From positions 3,534,001-3,598,000 of the forward strand of contig NZ_CP009459.1 of NCBI RefSeq assembly GCF_000758325.1: DNA of 64,000 nucleotides, given 5' to 3'. Position numbers and translations under genes: made by a program. Positions 39,101 to 50,842 of the stretch are shown piece by piece. The DNA comes from Cedecea neteri. GTDB lineage: Bacteria > Pseudomonadota > Gammaproteobacteria > Enterobacterales > Enterobacteriaceae. Positions within the stretch are counted from its first letter, which is position 1; each line of letters begins with the position of its first letter. The notes beneath the pieces are model-generated. The model was given only the letters and a program-made list of their open reading frames with translations. It was not told the origin of the DNA and made no database searches.

Positions 39101-41698
39101 TTATTTCTTACCAACGACCCACTTGCCGTCAACGAAGAACGCTGACCAGCCGGTCGCTTTACCGTCTTTATCAGAAGCCACGTACTGCTGCTTCGTTTTA
39201 CGACTAAAGCGAACGAACGCTTTATTCCCCTCTGGATCTTCCTGAGGAGCGTCGGCCAGATAGCGCAGCTTCTCCGGCAGGCGATCGCGGAAGCGATGCA
39301 GCTCTTCTACCAGCGGGGCGCGTGTTTCACGAGATTTCGGGAAAGTGTTCGCGGCCAGGAAGACGCCGGCAGCGCCATCACGCAGCACGAAATACGCGTC
39401 AGACTTCTCACACGGCAACTCTGGCAGCGGAACCGGATCTTCCTTCGGTGGCGCTACTTCGCCGTTACGCAGGATCTTACGGGTGTTCTTACACTCGTCA
39501 TTGGTACAGGCCATGTACTTACCAAAACGCCCCATTTTCAGGTGCATTTCGGAGCCACATTTTTCACACTCAACGATTGGGCCGTCATAGCCCTTGATGC
39601 GGAACTCACCTTCTTCGATTTCGTAGCCGTCACAGGTCGGGTTATTACCGCACACGTGCAGCTTGCGCTTCGGATCGATGAGGTAGCTGTCCATCGCCGT
39701 ACCGCATTTCTGGCAGCGACGCTTGGCGCGCAGGGCGTTCGTTTCCGCATCGTCACCTTCCAGCACGTTGAGAACCTCGTTCTCCGGCACCAGATTGATG
39801 GTGGTTTTGCAGCGCTCTTTCGGCGGTAACGCATAGCCAGAGCAGCCGAGGAATACGCCGGTACTCGCGGTGCGGATCCCCATTTTACGACCGCAGGTTG
39901 GGCAGTCGATGCTGGTCAGAACCATCTGGTTCGGGCGCATACCGCCTTCTTCCGGATCCTGCTCGGCTTTCTCAAGCTGGCCGCTAAAATCAGTGAAGAA
40001 ATTGTCCAGCACGCCTTTCCATTCGGCCTGGTTATTGGCCACCTGGTCAAGACTGTCTTCCATTTGCGCCGTGAAGTCGTAATTCATCAGCTCGCGGAAG
40101 TTCTCTTCCAGACGATCGGTAACAATCTCACCCATTTTTTCAGCGTAGAAACGGCGGTTCTCAACGCGCACGTAGCCACGATCCTGAATGGTCGAAATGA
40201 TAGAAGCGTAGGTGGACGGGCGGCCAATACCGCGTTTTTCCAACTCTTTCACCAGCGATGCTTCGCTGAAACGCGCAGGCGGCTTGGTAAAGTGCTGCGC
40301 AGGAAGCAGCTCAACCAGCGTCAGGGATTCTCCCGGATTCACCGCCGGTAAGGTGCGATCTTCATCGCCCTTGCGCAGCGCTGGCATCACTTTCGTCCAG
40401 CCATCAAAACGCAGCGTACGACCACGCGCCTTCAGGCGGTACTCACCGGCTTCCACCGTCAACGTGGTGGAGTCGTATTTCGCTGGCGTCATCTGGCAGG
40501 CGACGAACTGGCGCCAGATAAGCTGATAAAGCTTCTGGGCATCCGCCTCCATGTCTTTTAACGCTTCCGCCTGCACGGACACATCAGAAGGACGAATCGC
40601 TTCGTGCGCTTCCTGAGAGTTATCCTTGCTGGCGTATTGATTGGCATCCGCTGGCAGGTATTTCTTACCGAAGTTTTCTTCGATGTAGCCGCGTACCATG
40701 CTCACCGCGTCCTGGCTCAGGTTGGTAGAGTCAGTACGCATGTAGGTAATGTGGCCCGCTTCGTAAAGACGCTGCGCCATCATCATGGTTTTCTTGACGC
40801 CGAAGCCAAGACGGGTGCTGGCAGCCTGCTGCAGCGTGGAGGTGATGAACGGCGCCCCCGGTTTGCTGCTGGTTGGCTTGTCTTCACGATCCAGAACGGT
40901 GTAGCGCGCTTTTTCAAGCAGGCTAACGGCCGCCATGGTCTGTTCGCGGTTAACCGGACGGAAAGGTTTATCTTTATGGTGACTGACCTGCACCGGCAGC
41001 GCATCGCCCTTCGGCGTCGACAGGTTGGCGTCGATTTCCCAGTACTCTTCCGGGACGAACGCTTTAATTTCGCGTTCACGCTCAACTACAAGGCGAACCG
41101 CCACGGACTGGACGCGCCCGGCTGACAGGCCACGCGCAATCTTTTTCCACAACAGCGGAGACACCATGTAGCCCACGACGCGGTCCATAAAGCGGCGCGC
41201 CTGCTGGGCGTTCACACGGTCAATATTCAGTTCACCCGGCTTTTCAAACGCCTGACGAATCGCATTCTTAGTGATTTCGTTAAACACCACGCGGCTGTAG
41301 CGGGTGTCGTCGCCGCCGATAACTTCCCGCAGGTGCCAGGCAATGGCTTCCCCTTCGCGGTCAAGGTCGGTTGCGAGATAGATGTGGTCTGCTTTTTCTG
41401 CCAGGGATTTCAGCTCGGAGACCACTTTCTCCTTGCCCGGCAGCACTTCGTAATGAGCATCCCAGTTATGCCAGGGATCGACACCCATACGGTTGACGAG
41501 CGCTCCGCGTTCATCCTTTTTGACCTTTTTGGCCCCTTTGGCGGCGGTAGAGTCAGCGCTCTTCTTGGTGGTTGATCCACTGGTCGGCAAATCACGGATG
41601 TGACCGACGCTGGACTTCACCACGTAGTCGTTTCCGAGATATTTGTTGATCGTTTTGGCTTTTGCCGGGGACTCAACGATAACGAGAGCTTTACCCAT
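39101..41698 (-). CDS. topA: DNA topoisomerase I
   Basis: An 865-residue type IA topoisomerase, the same length as in E. coli, that relaxes negative supercoils. An N-terminal Toprim domain ([22 protein letters not shown]) precedes the catalytic core with the active-site tyrosine in YMRTDSTN. C-terminal zinc fingers follow ([25 protein letters not shown]). I start at 41698 ([10 protein letters not shown]) after AAAGGTGA; the frame opens two codons earlier. Confidence 0.98.
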   Translation of the reverse strand: MGKALVIVESPAKAKTINKYLGNDYVVKSSVGHIRDLPTSGSTTKKSADSTAAKGAKKVKKDERGALVNRMGVDPWHNWDAHYEVLPGKEKVVSELKSLAEKADHIYLATDLDREGEAIAWHLREVIGGDDTRYSRVVFNEITKNAIRQAFEKPGELNIDRVNAQQARRFMDRVVGYMVSPLLWKKIARGLSAGRVQSVAVRLVVEREREIKAFVPEEYWEIDANLSTPKGDALPVQVSHHKDKPFRPVNREQTMAAVSLLEKARYTVLDREDKPTSSKPGAPFITSTLQQAASTRLGFGVKKTMMMAQRLYEAGHITYMRTDSTNLSQDAVSMVRGYIEENFGKKYLPADANQYASKDNSQEAHEAIRPSDVSVQAEALKDMEADAQKLYQLIWRQFVACQMTPAKYDSTTLTVEAGEYRLKARGRTLRFDGWTKVMPALRKGDEDRTLPAVNPGESLTLVELLPAQHFTKPPARFSEASLVKELEKRGIGRPSTYASIISTIQDRGYVRVENRRFYAEKMGEIVTDRLEENFRELMNYDFTAQMEDSLDQVANNQAEWKGVLDNFFTDFSGQLEKAEQDPEEGGMRPNQMVLTSIDCPTCGRKMGIRTASTGVFLGCSGYALPPKERCKTTINLVPENEVLNVLEGDDAETNALRAKRRCQKCGTAMDSYLIDPKRKLHVCGNNPTCDGYEIEEGEFRIKGYDGPIVECEKCGSEMHLKMGRFGKYMACTNDECKNTRKILRNGEVAPPKEDPVPLPELPCEKSDAYFVLRDGAAGVFLAANTFPKSRETRAPLVEELHRFRDRLPEKLRYLADAPQEDPEGNKAFVRFSRKTKQQYVASDKDGKATGWSAFFVDGKWVVGKK

Positions 41699-42098
41699 TT
41701 TCACCTTTACCTATTTAATTCTTCCAGGAATACGTCGCAAATTTTCACCTTCCACTGGCGACGCGCTTTTTTATATTGCGGCAGCGTAGAAGGAGATCAA
41801 CTCTTTTTTTCAATAACCTGCAATACCCACGGCTCACTCATCGGGTATTGAAGGCCAAAAGTCTCAAGCAAGTGGCATAGCACGACGGAAGTTTGGTCGA
41901 ATGTCAAGCAATTCTGTTACCAGATTTGCGAAAGCGTCACACTCTACCTGATAAAATATGTTACGCAACTTTATTAGCATGCAATACCGGATCCCGCCAG
42001 CACGGTTAACTTTTTTAAGGCCACAGGGTTTACAGGGAAAATTTGCCCTTTTCCCTCAAGCGGACGTAAACTAGCGCCAGTTTTTTAAGGAGAACATC
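41699..42098. other. Intergenic region between topA and yciN
   Basis: No gene is seen in these 400 bases. The part near topA should hold its promoters (several are known in E. coli). A GGGAAAA-N7-TTTTCCC hairpin at 42035-42055 lies before yciN, followed by the yciN ribosome site AAGGAGA. Confidence 0.6.
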
Positions 42099-42350
42099 AT
42101 GCAAGAGACAACTCAGCCTATTGACCGCGAATCCCTCCTCGCAGAGGCGAACAAAATCATTCGTGAACATGAGGATTTCCTGCACGGGATGGAAGCCACC
42201 GGCGTGGAACAGAAAAACGGCGTGCTGGTCTTCAGTGGAGAATACTTCCTGGACGAACAAGGTTTGCCCACGCCGAAGAGCACGGCGGTGTTTAATATGT
42301 TTAAACACCTGGCCCACGTCCTGTCAGAAAAGTATACGCTGCAGGGCTAA
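42099..42350 (+). CDS. yciN: YciN family protein
   Basis: An 83-residue cytoplasmic protein, the same length as E. coli YciN (DUF2498). It is acidic and helical at the N-terminus ([17 protein letters not shown]) with a beta hairpin ([12 protein letters not shown]). The function is unknown. It converges on sohB across a shared terminator. Confidence 0.93.
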   Translation: MQETTQPIDRESLLAEANKIIREHEDFLHGMEATGVEQKNGVLVFSGEYFLDEQGLPTPKSTAVFNMFKHLAHVLSEKYTLQG

Positions 42351-42353
42351 ACG

Positions 42354-42383
42354 AAAAGCGAGGCTTGAACGCCTCGCTTTTTT
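42354..42383. terminator. Bidirectional terminator between yciN and sohB
   Basis: AAAAGCGAGGC-TTGAAC-GCCTCGCTTTT with T-runs on both strands. Confidence 0.9.
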
Positions 42384-42386
42384 GCT

Positions 42387-43436
42387 TTACAGCAGTGGTT
42401 TTTCACCACGCTGCCACCAGCGCAACAGCAGGCGATCTAAGCTGTTCGCCGCGCTACCGGTGAAACGGTCCATCACTTTTTTACGCTGCAGATAACGTAC
42501 ATTAATAGCGTCAAAATCTTTCATCATCCCCAGCAGCAGATCGTCGCTGGTCGCCACGTCATCCACCAGACCTTTTTCTTTCGCCTGGGTACCGTACCAG
42601 TGCTCGCCCGTGGCCACTGATTCAATATCAAGGCCCGGACGCATGCTGCTGACAAACTGTTTGAACAGGTGATGCGTTTCGTTGAGATCTTCCCTGAACT
42701 TCTCACGCCCCTGTTCAGTGTTCTCGCCCAGCAGGGTCAACGTGCGCTTGTACTGCCCCGCGGTATGCAGCTCAACGTCGATGTCATTGCGCTTAAGCAG
42801 GCGGTGGAAGTTAGGGATTTGCGCGACAACGCCAATCGAGCCGATTATCGAGAAGGGTGCAGCCACAATGCGCTGGGCGACACACGCCATCATATAACCG
42901 CCGCTGGCCGCCACTTTATCGACCGCAATGGTTAAAGGCACTGCTTTGTCCCGCAAGCGCTGGAGCTGGGATGCCGCGAGCCCGTAGCCATGAACCACGC
43001 CGCCAGGGCTTTCCAGGCGCAGCAAAACTTCATCCTTGGGTTTAACCACCGATAACACGGCGGTAATTTCTTCACGGAGCGAGCTGACTTCGTGGGCATC
43101 CATGCTGCCTTTAAAGTCGAGGACGTAAAGCGTCGGCTTGCCTGAACTGGCCTTTTCGCCACGTTTAGCCCGCGCCTTTGCCTGCTTCGCTTCGAGCTTA
43201 AGCTTTTTCTTTTCTTCTTTAAGCCACAGCTTCTGCTGATGCGGGTCGAGCATAGCGACCTGCATCTCCTGCTGTACATCCTGATACTGCTCGCTCAGAT
43301 TCGTCAGCCTTAGTTCACCCCGGCCCTGTTTTTTACGTTGCGCAACGTTCACCAGGATAAGTGCAACGGCACCAATTGCCACCACGATGGTCACCGCTTT
43401 AGCTAAAAAAAGTCCATAGTCAGCAATCAGATCCAC
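42387..43436 (-). CDS. sohB: Inner-membrane serine protease SohB
   Basis: A 349-residue protease of the SppA/S49 family. I start at the GTG at 43436 (read as MDLIADYGLFLAK): an AAGGCGG ribosome site lies upstream, and both the sequence and the length then equal E. coli SohB (MELLSEYGLF, 349). The track-length frame to 43454 would add six residues without support. An N-terminal membrane helix precedes a charged coiled region and the S49 domain with the catalytic serine in KVAASGGYM. Confidence 0.93.
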   Translation of the reverse strand: MDLIADYGLFLAKAVTIVVAIGAVALILVNVAQRKKQGRGELRLTNLSEQYQDVQQEMQVAMLDPHQQKLWLKEEKKKLKLEAKQAKARAKRGEKASSGKPTLYVLDFKGSMDAHEVSSLREEITAVLSVVKPKDEVLLRLESPGGVVHGYGLAASQLQRLRDKAVPLTIAVDKVAASGGYMMACVAQRIVAAPFSIIGSIGVVAQIPNFHRLLKRNDIDVELHTAGQYKRTLTLLGENTEQGREKFREDLNETHHLFKQFVSSMRPGLDIESVATGEHWYGTQAKEKGLVDDVATSDDLLLGMMKDFDAINVRYLQRKKVMDRFTGSAANSLDRLLLRWWQRGEKPLL

Positions 43437-43692
43437 ATTTACCGCCTTTATCACTAAGCATTGTTAATCTCCGCAGTGTACCCGAGCAGGTACACGTTCG
43501 TCTGTAAGTAACTATAAAGGCAGCAAGAGGGCTTCCTTAAAAGATTTGGCACGGAGAAATTTTTGCAAAATGTTAATCCTCAACATTGTCTCCGGCTGGC
43601 TGATTGAAATACGCCCGTCTTTAAGGCATAAAGCCGGGTAACCCAATGAGAAATAAGACGTGAGCATATTGCATCACGCGAGGAGTAAAACC

Positions 43693-44454
43693 GTGCACTA
43701 TCAGCCGCAAGATAATTTACTGAAAAATCGCATTATTTTGGTGACCGGGGCCAGCGATGGCATCGGCCGCGTCGCCGCACTCACCTATGCCAGGTTTGGT
43801 GCTTCGGTGATTTTGCTGGGGCGCAATGAGCAAAAGCTTCGCGCCGTCGCCGGTGAGATCCAGTCTCACGGTTTGCTACCGGCGCACTGGTTCACGCTTG
43901 ACCTGGCTACCGCCACGTCGGCAGATTGCCACTCGCTGGCTAACAAGCTTAGCGCGCTGGTTCCCCGCCTCGATGGCGTCCTGCATAATGCCGGTATTCT
44001 TGGCGATGTCGTGTCGATGGACAAGCAGGATCCCGACACCTGGCAGGCCGTCATGCAGGTAAACGTCAATGCGACCTTTTTCCTGACTCAGGCTTTGCTT
44101 CCTTTATTACTTCAATCCGAATCCGGCTCTCTGGTGTTTACCACCTCGAGCGTGGGTCGCCAGGGCCGCGCTGGCTGGGGGGCTTACGCCGCCTCGAAGT
44201 TTGCTACGGAAGGCATGATGCAGGTGCTGGCGGAAGAGTATAAGCAGCACAACCTGCGCGTAAACTGCATCAACCCAGGCGGCACCCGCACCGCAATGCG
44301 CGCCAGCGCCTTCCCTACGGAAGATCCGGCTAAACTGAAAACGCCCCGGGACTTAATGCCACTTTATCTCTGGCTGATGGGCGACGACAGCCGCCGTAAG
44401 ACCGGCATGAGTTTTGATGCCCAGCCTAACCGTAAACCGGGGATTTCAGAATGA
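43693..44454 (+). CDS. yciK: YciK, short-chain dehydrogenase
   Basis: A 253-residue SDR-family oxidoreductase (E. coli 252). I start at the GTG at 43693 (read MHYQPQDN), eight bases after AGGAG, matching the E. coli N-terminus; the longer frame from 43660 reads through the ribosome site. The NAD(P) motif TGASDGIG, the NAG motif (HNAG) and the catalytic YAASK are present. The substrate is unknown. It overlaps btuR by 4 bases (ATGA), so the two are cotranslated. Confidence 0.93.
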   Translation: MHYQPQDNLLKNRIILVTGASDGIGRVAALTYARFGASVILLGRNEQKLRAVAGEIQSHGLLPAHWFTLDLATATSADCHSLANKLSALVPRLDGVLHNAGILGDVVSMDKQDPDTWQAVMQVNVNATFFLTQALLPLLLQSESGSLVFTTSSVGRQGRAGWGAYAASKFATEGMMQVLAEEYKQHNLRVNCINPGGTRTAMRASAFPTEDPAKLKTPRDLMPLYLWLMGDDSRRKTGMSFDAQPNRKPGISE

Positions 44455-45041
44455 GTGAGGAGCGTTACCAGCAACGCCAACAGCGCCAGAAAGAAAAGGT
44501 TGATGCGCGCATTGCAGAAGCCCAGCAGGAGCGTGGGATCCTGATAGTGTTCACCGGCAACGGGAAAGGTAAAACGACCGCCGCATTCGGCACCGCTACC
44601 CGCGCCGTAGGCCACGGCCAAAAAGTCGGCGTCATTCAGTTTATCAAGGGCCAGTGGCCGAACGGCGAACGTAATTTGCTGGAGCCACACGGGGTTGAAT
44701 TTCAGGTGATGGCGACAGGCTTTACCTGGGAAACGCAGAACCGGGAAACGGACACCGCCGCCTGCCTTGCGGTGTGGGAGCACGGCAAACGGATGCTGGC
44801 AGACGCCACGCTGGATATGGTGATCCTCGACGAGCTGACCTACATGGTGGCTTATGATTATTTGCCGCTGGAAGACGTCTTAAGCGCGCTGACTAACCGC
44901 CCGGCGAATCAGACAGTGATTGTGACAGGCCGCGGGTGCCACCGCGATATTCTGGAGATGGCCGACACGGTCAGCGAACTCCGCCCGGTTAAGCATGCGT
45001 TTGACGCCGGGGTGAAGGCGCAGATGGGTATTGATTACTAA
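44451..45041 (+). CDS. btuR: Cob(I)alamin adenosyltransferase BtuR
   Basis: A 196-residue P-loop enzyme (CobA/CobO/BtuR type), the same length as in E. coli, that transfers the adenosyl group from ATP to cob(I)alamin. The Walker A-like loop is TGNGKGKTTAAFG; LDMVILDELTYM is the Walker B region. It is coupled to yciK. Confidence 0.97.
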   Translation: MSEERYQQRQQRQKEKVDARIAEAQQERGILIVFTGNGKGKTTAAFGTATRAVGHGQKVGVIQFIKGQWPNGERNLLEPHGVEFQVMATGFTWETQNRETDTAACLAVWEHGKRMLADATLDMVILDELTYMVAYDYLPLEDVLSALTNRPANQTVIVTGRGCHRDILEMADTVSELRPVKHAFDAGVKAQMGIDY

Positions 45042-45046
45042 TAAAA

Positions 45047-45071
45047 AACCCCTCAAGAGAGGGGTTAAGAT
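45047..45071. terminator. Bidirectional terminator between btuR and rluB
   Basis: AAACCCCTC-AAGA-GAGGGGTT, preceded by AAAAA, which gives a U-tract on the minus strand. Confidence 0.82.
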
Positions 45072-45959
45072 TTAGCTGCCGCTGCCGTTATTACGGCTGC
45101 TGCTGGCGCGGCGGTTGCCGCCGGTCACCTGGGTGTGACGCTTCACGGCACGGCGAATCTGGTTCGCTTTCATGCGGCGGCGATCTTTTTCTACCGCCAC
45201 TTTACTGCTGGTTTCTTCCGGCAGTTCCACCAGCGTACGCAGGTAGTTAGTCTGCGCCAGGTCAAGCTCGGTATAACCCCCGCGCGGAAGGCCTTTCGGC
45301 AATTTAATGTCGCCGTAACGCACGCGAATAAGGCGGCTAACCTGTACGCCAACCGCTTCCCACAGGCGACGAACCTCACGGTTACGGCCTTCGGTCAGGG
45401 TGACGTTGTACCACTGGTTAATGCCTTCGCCGCCGGTGAACTTGATGGTTTTGAAGGCCGCCGGGCCATCTTCAAGCTGCACGCCGCGAGACAGTTGTCT
45501 TACTTTGTCGTCATCCACCTGGCCAAACACGCGCACGGAGTATTCACGCTCCACTTCACGGCTTGGGTGCATCAGGCGATTTGCCAGTTCCCCGTCGGTG
45601 GTGAACAGCAGTAAACCACAGGTATTCACGTCCAGACGCCCAACGGCAATCCAACGTGCACCACGTAGCTTTGGCAAACGGTCAAACACGGTTGGGCGCC
45701 CTTCCGGGTCGCTGCGGGTACACAGCTCGCCTTCCGGCTTGTAATAGGCCAGCACGCGGCAAATTTGTTCCGCAGATTCGCGAATTGAGATCAAATGACC
45801 GTCAATACGAATTTTCAAGGCCGGGGTAATTTCAACACGGTCGCCCAGCGTGGCGATTTTGCCATCAACGCTTACGCGACCTGCAGAGATAATGGTTTCA
45901 ATCTCACGACGGGAACCATGGCCAGCGCGAGCCAGCACTTTTTGTAACTTTTCGCTCAT
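45072..45959 (-). CDS. rluB: 23S rRNA pseudouridine(2605) synthase RluB
   Basis: A 295-residue pseudouridine synthase of the RsuA family (E. coli 291). An N-terminal S4 RNA-binding domain ([19 protein letters not shown]) precedes the catalytic domain with [12 protein letters not shown], which holds the catalytic aspartate. The C-terminal tail is basic and rich in Arg, Ser and Asn, and is variable in this family. Confidence 0.96.
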   Translation of the reverse strand: MSEKLQKVLARAGHGSRREIETIISAGRVSVDGKIATLGDRVEITPALKIRIDGHLISIRESAEQICRVLAYYKPEGELCTRSDPEGRPTVFDRLPKLRGARWIAVGRLDVNTCGLLLFTTDGELANRLMHPSREVEREYSVRVFGQVDDDKVRQLSRGVQLEDGPAAFKTIKFTGGEGINQWYNVTLTEGRNREVRRLWEAVGVQVSRLIRVRYGDIKLPKGLPRGGYTELDLAQTNYLRTLVELPEETSSKVAVEKDRRRMKANQIRRAVKRHTQVTGGNRRASSSRNNGSGS

Positions 45960-46073
45960 TGAGCTTCCTCGGGTGTCGCCTTCACAGGCGTCGATGGAAA
46001 GAATATATTTTTCAATTACTTAATTAATTGAAGTGTCAGGCATTATACATGACTTTTGCCACCATGTAACCCG

Positions 46074-46754
46074 CTAATCACCGGCTGTTTTCGCCGTTTG
46101 CAGGCGCTTTTCCACACGCTTTGAGAGCACGTAAATGACCGTCGCCATCGCCACGTAAAAGAGTGCCGTCAGGGAGTAGGTTTTAAAAAATTCAAAATTC
46201 CCTGCTGCCAGTTCCTGCATGCGGGCAAACAGCTCAGGATACTGCACCAAAAAGGCCAGCGAACTGTCTTTCAGATTATAGATGACTTGATTGGTCAGCG
46301 CCGGAATCGATGTACGTAAAACCTGAGGCAGAATGATCCAGAGATAGATTTGCACCGGGCTAAAACCTTGTGCGGCGGCAGCTTCTATCTGTGTTTTGTC
46401 CATACCGTTGTAAGCCGTGAGCAGATAAGCGGCATTGTAGGCGGCAATATTCAGCGTAAACCCCAGCAGGGTGACTTCAAATGGCGTCAGCCGGATGTCC
46501 AACTGCGGCAGCCCGTAATAAAGGATATAGATGATGCAGATGAGCGGCGTGCCGATGAAGAAAGATTTGTAACGCTCAACGATACGCGCCACCCCTGGTC
46601 GGCGGCTAAGGCCAAAGTAAAAAACGACGATACCCAGCAGAAAACCCGTTATCGACATCGCCACGGTTAAGCCTATCGTGGCGCCAATCCCCCGAAAAAT
46701 CAGCGGCCACTGGTCTAAAAAGTCATGGTAGAAACTGAGCAGGCTGCTACTCAT
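46074..46754 (-). CDS. Polar amino-acid ABC transporter permease (second)
   Basis: A 226-residue permease of the HisMQ family with about five membrane helices and the EAA loop (KTQIEAAAAQGFSPVQIYLWIILPQ). I start at the ATG at 46754, which overlaps the ATPase stop (ATGAGTAG); a TTG start at 46769 is also possible. It is the last of four genes on the minus strand (binding protein, permease, ATPase, permease), a complete importer. E. coli has yciQ at this place. Confidence 0.9.
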   Translation of the reverse strand: MSSSLLSFYHDFLDQWPLIFRGIGATIGLTVAMSITGFLLGIVVFYFGLSRRPGVARIVERYKSFFIGTPLICIIYILYYGLPQLDIRLTPFEVTLLGFTLNIAAYNAAYLLTAYNGMDKTQIEAAAAQGFSPVQIYLWIILPQVLRTSIPALTNQVIYNLKDSSLAFLVQYPELFARMQELAAGNFEFFKTYSLTALFYVAMATVIYVLSKRVEKRLQTAKTAGD

Positions 46755-47478
46755 GAGTTGTGTTTCCAAAAAATTTTTCCACCTGCGGCAGGCCGCAATT
46801 CGCCAGATATTCTACCGATCCCTGTGCCAGGATAGCTCCGCCATACATAAACACCACCTGCTGGCTAATTTGCCCCGCAAAGGCAATATCGTGGGTCACA
46901 CAGACCGTCGTGACCTTCCGCTGTGAAAGCCGGTTAATCAGTTGTGCAACCTCCTGACTCATCAACGGATCCAATGCAGAAGTCGGCTCGTCCAGAATAA
47001 TCATCTCAGGTTGCATCACCAGGCTACGCGCCAGCGCTACACGCTGTTTTTGCCCCCCGGAAAGCTGGGCAGGAAATTTTTCTTCATGGGCAGACATATC
47101 AAAATAGGCCAGTTCCTCTCGTGCCATTGCATTCGCCTGCGCCCTGCTCTTTCCCTGTAGCTTTCTCAGGGCCAGGGTCAGGTTATCGAGCACGCTAAGA
47201 TGGCGGTATAACGCAAAGCTCTGAAACACAAAACCAATTTTGCTGCGCAGTTGCTGAGCGCTCTTTTTATCACCAAGAACACTTTCACCATGAAAACAGA
47301 TTTCACCGGAGTCAGGCTGTTCAAGCAAATTAAGGCAGCGAATTAACGTGGTTTTTCCGCAGCCTGATGGGCCCATGATGACCTGCGTGCGCCCCGTTTC
47401 TATTTCCAGATTGATACCGTTAAGCACCACGTTCTCACCGTAGCGCTTGCTGAGATTTTTTACCGTGAGTATCGACAT
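46747..47478 (-). CDS. Polar amino-acid ABC transporter ATPase
   Basis: A 243-residue ATPase of the GlnQ/HisP type. Walker A is GPSGCGKTT, the signature is [13 protein letters not shown], and Walker B is [12 protein letters not shown]; all are intact. It follows the first permease by 14 bases and overlaps the second. The substrate cannot be read from the ATPase. Confidence 0.94.
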   Translation of the reverse strand: MSILTVKNLSKRYGENVVLNGINLEIETGRTQVIMGPSGCGKTTLIRCLNLLEQPDSGEICFHGESVLGDKKSAQQLRSKIGFVFQSFALYRHLSVLDNLTLALRKLQGKSRAQANAMAREELAYFDMSAHEEKFPAQLSGGQKQRVALARSLVMQPEMIILDEPTSALDPLMSQEVAQLINRLSQRKVTTVCVTHDIAFAGQISQQVVFMYGGAILAQGSVEYLANCGLPQVEKFFGNTTHE

Positions 47479-47492
47479 CCTGCCCTCGTAAC

Positions 47493-48140
47493 TTATTCCA
47501 CCGCATAGCGGTTCTTAATTTTCGTCAAAACAATTTGAAAAAACTTATAAATGAGGAAGTAAAGCACGCCCGCCAACATGTAAATGCTCATACCAAGCAT
47601 GGTGGATGCCGTCAGCGCTTTTGCCTGTCCAAGGATCTCCGTGACGCCCACGGTGTAAGCAAACGGTGTGTTTTTCAGGATTGCCGTAAGCTCGTTCATC
47701 ACGCCGGGAACGGAAAAACGCAGCATTTGGGGAAATTCAATCCAGCACAAAATCTGCCAGCCGCTAAAACCGCTGGCGCGCGCGGCCGCTATTTCTTGCT
47801 CATCCACCGATGCCAGAGCGCCGCGAAACACTTCAGACAGATAAGCACCTCCGATTAACCCCAGACTCAAATTCATTGCTACCAGCGGAGGCACGTTAAG
47901 GCCAAATCCCGGCAGACCGAAGTAGATTAGGAAGAGCAGAACCAGCACCGGAATAGCCCGAAGAATGAAAACGAGCAGATTAAGCACGCTTGCCACATGA
48001 CCGCCGGTGAGCCGCCGCAGCGCGGCGACTCCCAGCCCCGAAATAACAGCCGTTGCAAAACACGACAGGGTGATCACGAAGGTGTACACCACGCCATGAA
48101 GCAAAAGACCCGTAATATCGAAGAGCTCTCTGGCCAGCAT
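47493..48140 (-). CDS. Polar amino-acid ABC transporter permease (first)
   Basis: A 215-residue permease of the HisMQ family with about five helices and the EAA loop (EQEIAAARASGFSGWQILCWIEFPQ). It begins 3 bases after the binding-protein stop. It should form a heterodimer with the second permease. Confidence 0.93.
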   Translation of the reverse strand: MLARELFDITGLLLHGVVYTFVITLSCFATAVISGLGVAALRRLTGGHVASVLNLLVFILRAIPVLVLLFLIYFGLPGFGLNVPPLVAMNLSLGLIGGAYLSEVFRGALASVDEQEIAAARASGFSGWQILCWIEFPQMLRFSVPGVMNELTAILKNTPFAYTVGVTEILGQAKALTASTMLGMSIYMLAGVLYFLIYKFFQIVLTKIKNRYAVE

Positions 48141-48143
48141 AGA

Positions 48144-49461
<1,318 letters not shown>

Positions 49462-50211
49462 TTATTGTTTTTTATCTCGCGCTTGGCCCACAAGAAATAC
49501 TGGCCGACCGTCCTGCAGCCAGCGGGCGTATGCGGCTTGCTGCTTAGCGGTCAGTCCCTTATCAGACCAGATAAGAATATGATCGGCATCGATTCGGCTT
49601 AAATCAGGCTCGGCCACAACGCTGTCGAACAGCTCAACCCTGAAACCATCGCTGGCATAGCGAATCGCTTCCAGCCAAAGCTCAAGCCGGTCTTTTAGCG
49701 ACAAGGCAATCATCACAAGGCTTCCGCCTGGGCGTTTGCGGCCGCTGGCCAGCACGAACGTCGCGTATTCAAAAAGGGCACTGTCCAGCATGGCGCTACT
49801 CATTGCCATTTCATGACGCACGCTGGAATTCATCCACAGTCGTAGCGGACGAATCACCTCGTCGATAAAAATGCCCGGGGGAAGTTCTCGCCCATAGCGC
49901 CAGATAAGCGCCCTCAGCTTCGTGGGTTGCATCGCTTCGCACTGCGCCAGCAGGGTTTCCTGGACCTCAAGCCACCCGGAAGGATTACGACTTTCCTCGC
50001 CGTTCAGTAACGCCAGCATATCCGGTAACGCAGCGCCCCTGCCCAGGTAGCCAACAATGTCGGCTACCTGGGAACAGTGGGTAATATTAAAAAAACGGTG
50101 CCCGTTCTCATCCACCTGCGGCTTGATCAACCCATAACGCTGCCAGCTACGAATATTGGCGGGCGTCACACCGCATTGAGAAGCAAGAACATCAATGTTA
50201 AATCGGGCCAT
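49462..50211 (-). CDS. MerR-family regulator, MlrA/BluR-like
   Basis: A 249-residue protein. The N-terminal MerR winged HTH (IDVLASQCGVTPANIRSWQRYGL; HRFFN) is followed by a C-terminal region resembling the B12-binding-like domain of MlrA and BluR (FIDEVIRPLRLWM, RLELWLEAIRYASDGFRVELF). It diverges well from either E. coli protein. MlrA activates csgD and is controlled by PdeR, which is also in this window. It lies head to tail with yciO and beside the ABC operon. Its targets are unknown. Confidence 0.82.
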   Translation of the reverse strand: MARFNIDVLASQCGVTPANIRSWQRYGLIKPQVDENGHRFFNITHCSQVADIVGYLGRGAALPDMLALLNGEESRNPSGWLEVQETLLAQCEAMQPTKLRALIWRYGRELPPGIFIDEVIRPLRLWMNSSVRHEMAMSSAMLDSALFEYATFVLASGRKRPGGSLVMIALSLKDRLELWLEAIRYASDGFRVELFDSVVAEPDLSRIDADHILIWSDKGLTAKQQAAYARWLQDGRPVFLVGQARDKKQ

Positions 50212-50221
50212 AGCGATTTCC

Positions 50222-50842
50222 TTACAGGAAAGGTTTAACGTCCCCGACGCCCTCGCGCATCACAACCGGTGCGTCCTCCGTCAGATCGATAACCGTAGTG
50301 GGCTGCTGCCCCAGATAACCGCCGTGGATAACCAGATCCACCACTTTCTCGAGGCGATCTTTGATCTCTTCGGGATCGGACTCGGTAAACTCGCTGCCCG
50401 GCAGCATCAGCGAAGTCGACAGCATCGGCTCGTTCAACACTTCAAGCAGCGCCAACGCAATCGGGTTCGACGGCACACGCAGCCCGATGGTTTTACGTTT
50501 TTCCTGCAGCAAACGGCGGGGAACCTCTTTGGTGCCCTTCAGAATAAAGGTGTAATTCCCCGGCGTGTTGTTTTTAATCAGGCGGAACGCCACGTTGTCG
50601 ACGAAGGCGTAAGTCGACAGCTCCGACAGATCCCGACACATCAGGGTAAAATTATGGCCGTCGGGGAGTTGACGAATACGGCAAATGCGCTCCATGGCGC
50701 CCTTATCTTCAATCTTGCAGCCCAGCGCATAGCCGGAATCGGTAGGGTAAACAATGACCCCGCCTTTACGAATAATATCGACGGCCTGGTTAATCAGACG
50801 CGGCTGCGGGTTATCCGGGTGGATATAAAAAAACTGACTCAT
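50222..50842 (-). CDS. yciO: YciO, Sua5/YrdC-like protein
   Basis: A 206-residue protein of the YrdC/TsaC fold, the same length as in E. coli. TsaC relatives make threonylcarbamoyl-AMP for tRNA t6A; YciO keeps the fold (GGVIVYPTDSGYALG) but its role is not settled. Its ATG overlaps the rnm stop by 4 bases. Confidence 0.94.
   Translation of the reverse strand: MSQFFYIHPDNPQPRLINQAVDIIRKGGVIVYPTDSGYALGCKIEDKGAMERICRIRQLPDGHNFTLMCRDLSELSTYAFVDNVAFRLIKNNTPGNYTFILKGTKEVPRRLLQEKRKTIGLRVPSNPIALALLEVLNEPMLSTSLMLPGSEFTESDPEEIKDRLEKVVDLVIHGGYLGQQPTTVIDLTEDAPVVMREGVGDVKPFL

Noticed and set aside
43538-43565. Sigma-54-like TGGCAC ... TTGCA upstream of yciK
   Set aside because: The GG and GC elements are 15 bases apart instead of 10, so it cannot be a working sigma-54 promoter.
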